From Pedomonas mirosovicensis (GTDB lineage: Bacteria > Pseudomonadota > Alphaproteobacteria > Sphingomonadales > Sphingomonadaceae): a DNA stretch of 64,000 nucleotides. Made by a program: the position numbers and the translations under genes. Location of the stretch: positions 2,648,501 through 2,712,500 of the forward strand of contig NZ_JAKFIA010000001.1 in assembly GCF_022569295.1 (NCBI RefSeq). The letters are read 5' to 3'. This document shows positions 62,282 to 64,000 of the stretch, one piece after another (the first letter of the stretch is position 1; every line of letters starts with the position of its first letter). The notes below the pieces were generated by a model. That model was not told where the DNA came from, made no database searches, and saw nothing but the letters and a program-made list of their open reading frames with translations.

Positions 62282-63007
62282 TCAGTCCAGCAGGCCCAGC
62301 TGCTGTGCCCGCAGCACGGCAACCGTGCGGCTGTGCACCTCCAGCTTGGCCAGCAACTTCTTGATGTGGAAGTTCACCGTGTTCTCGCTGATGCCGAGAA
62401 TGACGGCGATGTCCGCCGAGGATTTTCCCCGGGCGATCCACTGCAAACATTCCCGCTCACGCCGGGTAATCACCGGTGACGGCTCTGGCGCCGTTTCGAT
62501 GGGCGCGAAGCGCATGTAGGCCAGGTGAAACTGCGCGGCCAGGGCGTTCAGATAGCCAAGGTTGCTGCCGGCATGCGGGTTGGGCCGGCTGGCGGCGAAG
62601 GACATGATGGCAACGCCGCCCTTGGGCCCGTAAAGCGGCACGCAGGCGCCATCCAGCAGGCCGAAGGATATGGCTTCCTTCAGCAGCGCCTGCTGCTCGG
62701 TGCTCAGGGCCATCACCTGCGGCATCTCGGCCCAGAAGAACGGCCGACCCGACACGTGGGCGAATTGGAACACCGGGTCGATTCGGTGGTAGCTGCGCGA
62801 TCGGTAATGCTTCTCCCACGCCGCCGGAAAATTCAGCAGCATGGCCGGGGCTGCACTGGCATCGCGCCCCCAGCGGCCGCTGCCTTCCAGCGAGGCATAG
62901 GCAATGTAGTCATAGCCAATAGGCGTGGCCGCATCGATAAGACGATTGAAAAGCTCAAAAGGAGAAGCGGCCCGGTTCGAAAAATCAATGAACTCTGAGA
63001 TGGTCAT
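62282..63007 (-). CDS. LuxR-family transcriptional regulator with autoinducer-binding domain
   Basis: 241 residues from ATG 63007 (MTISEFIDFSNRAASPFELF), with GGAG eight bases upstream. The N-terminal half (about 1-160) is an acyl-homoserine-lactone-binding domain: the conserved Trp-x(3)-Tyr, DPVF (YHRIDPVFQ) and FFW segments match the ligand-pocket residues W, Y, D, P and W of TraR/LuxR. GerE-type helix-turn-helix at about 175-235 (PVITRRERECLQWIARGKSSADIAVILGISENTVNFHIKKLL). No luxI-like synthase lies in the window, so it is either a solo or its partner lies outside. Ligand identity is unknown. Confidence 0.9.
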   Translation of the reverse strand: MTISEFIDFSNRAASPFELFNRLIDAATPIGYDYIAYASLEGSGRWGRDASAAPAMLLNFPAAWEKHYRSRSYHRIDPVFQFAHVSGRPFFWAEMPQVMALSTEQQALLKEAISFGLLDGACVPLYGPKGGVAIMSFAASRPNPHAGSNLGYLNALAAQFHLAYMRFAPIETAPEPSPVITRRERECLQWIARGKSSADIAVILGISENTVNFHIKKLLAKLEVHSRTVAVLRAQQLGLLD

Positions 63008-63852
63008 ACCAAGGCTCCGGAACCTACGGCAGAGCAGCTTTGTCCTGGCGGCGCGCCCTGCCGTCTTGCGGGAGGGAAGAGCCGCAGCCAGACATCCCCG
63101 TCTTCCCGCGTCGGACGAGGGTTTCCGACGCAAGGTTCTGCAGGACCGGAAGCCCGGGATTGCCCGCCTGTCTTCCCTGTTCTGGCGCCCGAGGCGCCCC
63201 AATCAACTCGACTGATAATAGATTTAATTGAAAATACGGCTGTGCCTGGGGCCGCCTGAGTCCCCTGCCAGCCACCAACACCTCCATGCCCGCTCGGGCA
63301 GATGTACTGAAAACAGAACGCCTTCCTTGCCGTTCTCGGGGCCGTCCTCGGGCTCGATCGCACGGCCTGGCCCCGCCCGGCAGAAACGATTGCTCCTTCC
63401 TGCTCCGGCAGGGAATGAGCTGGTGGGCGGAGAGGATGCCCTTCTATGCCAGTCAGACCGCGCCATCCCGAAGGTCGCGCGGGCCTTGCCAGTCCATGTT
63501 CGCGCCGGGTCCCGCTGGCCACAGCCCGGATGCCTCCCCATTAACCTGCAGGCCTCGAGAGGCCCTTCTGCACGAAACTCTGACTTGGACAAACTTTAGA
63601 GCGACCCCGGGCCTCGCCCAACGCCAGGGCGAAACCTTTAGTCCAACCAGACTAGCACTTTGCCACCGCTCAAAAATCACCGCAACCGATAACGAGTGTG
63701 TATTGAATCTATAAAAGGTTGTGACGCGATTCTGCCACGCCCAAGCCGCAAGCGCCGGGGTCGCGGCAGGCGATCCCAGCCGTTGCGCTGGCGCGGGGTC
63801 AGCAGCGAGCCTGCGTAAAGGAAAGGTGCGTCGGAGTGCAGCAGGCGGGACG
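63008..63852. other. Intergenic region, no confident gene
   Basis: About 840 bp. Open plus-strand frames (for example 63286-63714) lack family similarity and a good ribosome binding site, and composition is GC-rich throughout apart from an A+T-rich patch at 63215-63240. Probably contains the luxR promoter (63010-63220) and little else. No inverted repeats or lux-type boxes were convincing. Confidence 0.5.
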
Positions 63853-63939
63853 TCAGAAGACGAGGTCGAACAGGCCGAGGACGACCAGCAGGCCGATGAT
63901 AAAGATGATCAGCACCGCCCATCCCAGAATACGCAGCAT
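63853..63939 (-). CDS. Small membrane protein, 28 residues
   Basis: ATG at 63939 encodes MLRILGWAVLIIFIIGLLVVLGLFDLVF, a single hydrophobic helix flanked by one basic residue. GGAGGAGG lies just upstream with good spacing, which is strong evidence for translation of such a short frame. It resembles short single-helix inner-membrane peptides often annotated as hypothetical in sphingomonads; its function is unknown. A minus-strand CGTT lies about 45 bp upstream (63985-63988), where a stress promoter would be, but the -35 would fall outside the window. Confidence 0.65.
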   Translation of the reverse strand: MLRILGWAVLIIFIIGLLVVLGLFDLVF

Positions 63940-64000
63940 GGTCGTCCTCCTCCAAGCGTCCGGTTGGGCAATTGCCCAAGGTTCAACGGTCCATGGAAGC

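Noticed and set aside
63286..63714. 142-codon plus-strand frame
   Set aside because: No family similarity, no ribosome binding site and shifting composition.
63985..63988. Minus-strand CGTT before the 28-residue peptide gene as part of an EcfG promoter
   Set aside because: The matching GGAAC would lie beyond the window, so it cannot be tested.
1..64000. tRNA, rRNA, CRISPR, insertion sequence or prophage
   Set aside because: None of their signatures (T-loop GTTCRANNC with acceptor stems, transposase or terminal repeats, regularly spaced repeats) was found convincingly.

Overview
The window is high-GC DNA (roughly two-thirds G+C by eye) of chromosomal character, almost certainly from an alphaproteobacterium and plausibly a sphingomonad relative. 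Four things point there: a DUF1476 gene (F1-ATPase zeta inhibitor family), a direct-repeat LexA box of the form GTTC-N7-GTTC upstream of dnaE2, three promoters of the GGAAC-N16/17-CGTT type used by the alphaproteobacterial general stress response sigma factor EcfG, and a grxD/bolA cluster beside the purine genes. I found no rRNA, tRNA, CRISPR array, insertion sequence or prophage. The assignment below order level is inference.

Layout. 1-629: no confident gene, lower GC. 630-8321: a sulfate-uptake island on the minus strand (Rrf2 regulator, substrate-binding protein, porin, CysT, CysW, CysA, SLC13-type permease). 9042-19128: mixed housekeeping and stress genes (YbaN-like protein, Cu-Zn superoxide dismutase, hydrolases, an Anbu proteasome-like peptidase, a truncated haemoglobin, a secreted M2 peptidase, an AraC regulator, GNAT, a glycosyl/glycerophosphotransferase-like protein). 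19194-24986: a fatty-acid or acyl-CoA degradation operon (MerR regulator, acyl-CoA dehydrogenase, thiolase, FadJ-type fusion) behind a perfect 22-bp palindromic operator. 25048-31819: EamA transporter, DUF962 protein, two glutamine-rich disordered proteins, CitE-like lyase, endonuclease V, a PRC-barrel protein and a voltage-gated-type channel. 31899-42118: oxygenase, NUDIX, GntR regulators, LOG protein, MFS, CysK, GNAT, HAD, OsmC and an aromatic amino acid decarboxylase. 42195-49880: grxD-bolA-DUF1476 divergent from purC-purS-purQ; purL follows after a 2.4-kb interruption carrying a mazEF-type toxin-antitoxin pair, an exported protein and ridA. 50335-57613: Ohr, MDR reductase, GFA protein, an exported HExxH protein, TusA, NYN protein, crotonase, a transglycosylase-like protein and a membrane protein. 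57826-61157: dnaE2 broken by a one-base frameshift, with a LexA box. 61393-64000: GntR regulator, LuxR-type autoinducer-binding regulator and a 28-residue membrane peptide.

Most unusual signals. First, the two neighbouring Gln-rich, intrinsically disordered proteins at 26628-28552 each lie 40-50 bp behind an EcfG-type promoter, and a third such promoter drives the PRC-barrel gene at 30470, so this looks like a small general-stress regulon containing an undescribed disordered protein pair. Second, two families of hairpin-bounded intergenic repeats sit mainly between convergent genes. Third, several regulator genes carry perfect palindromes at their own promoters (MerR, FCD-GntR, mazEF). Fourth, dnaE2 is frameshifted exactly between its catalytic motifs.

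Sulfur runs through the window: sulfate import (cys cluster), cysteine synthesis (cysK), sulfur relay (tusA) and Fe-S/redox factors (grxD, bolA, Rrf2 with four cysteines). Peroxide and redox defence is also prominent (sodC, two OsmC/Ohr proteins, glutaredoxin).
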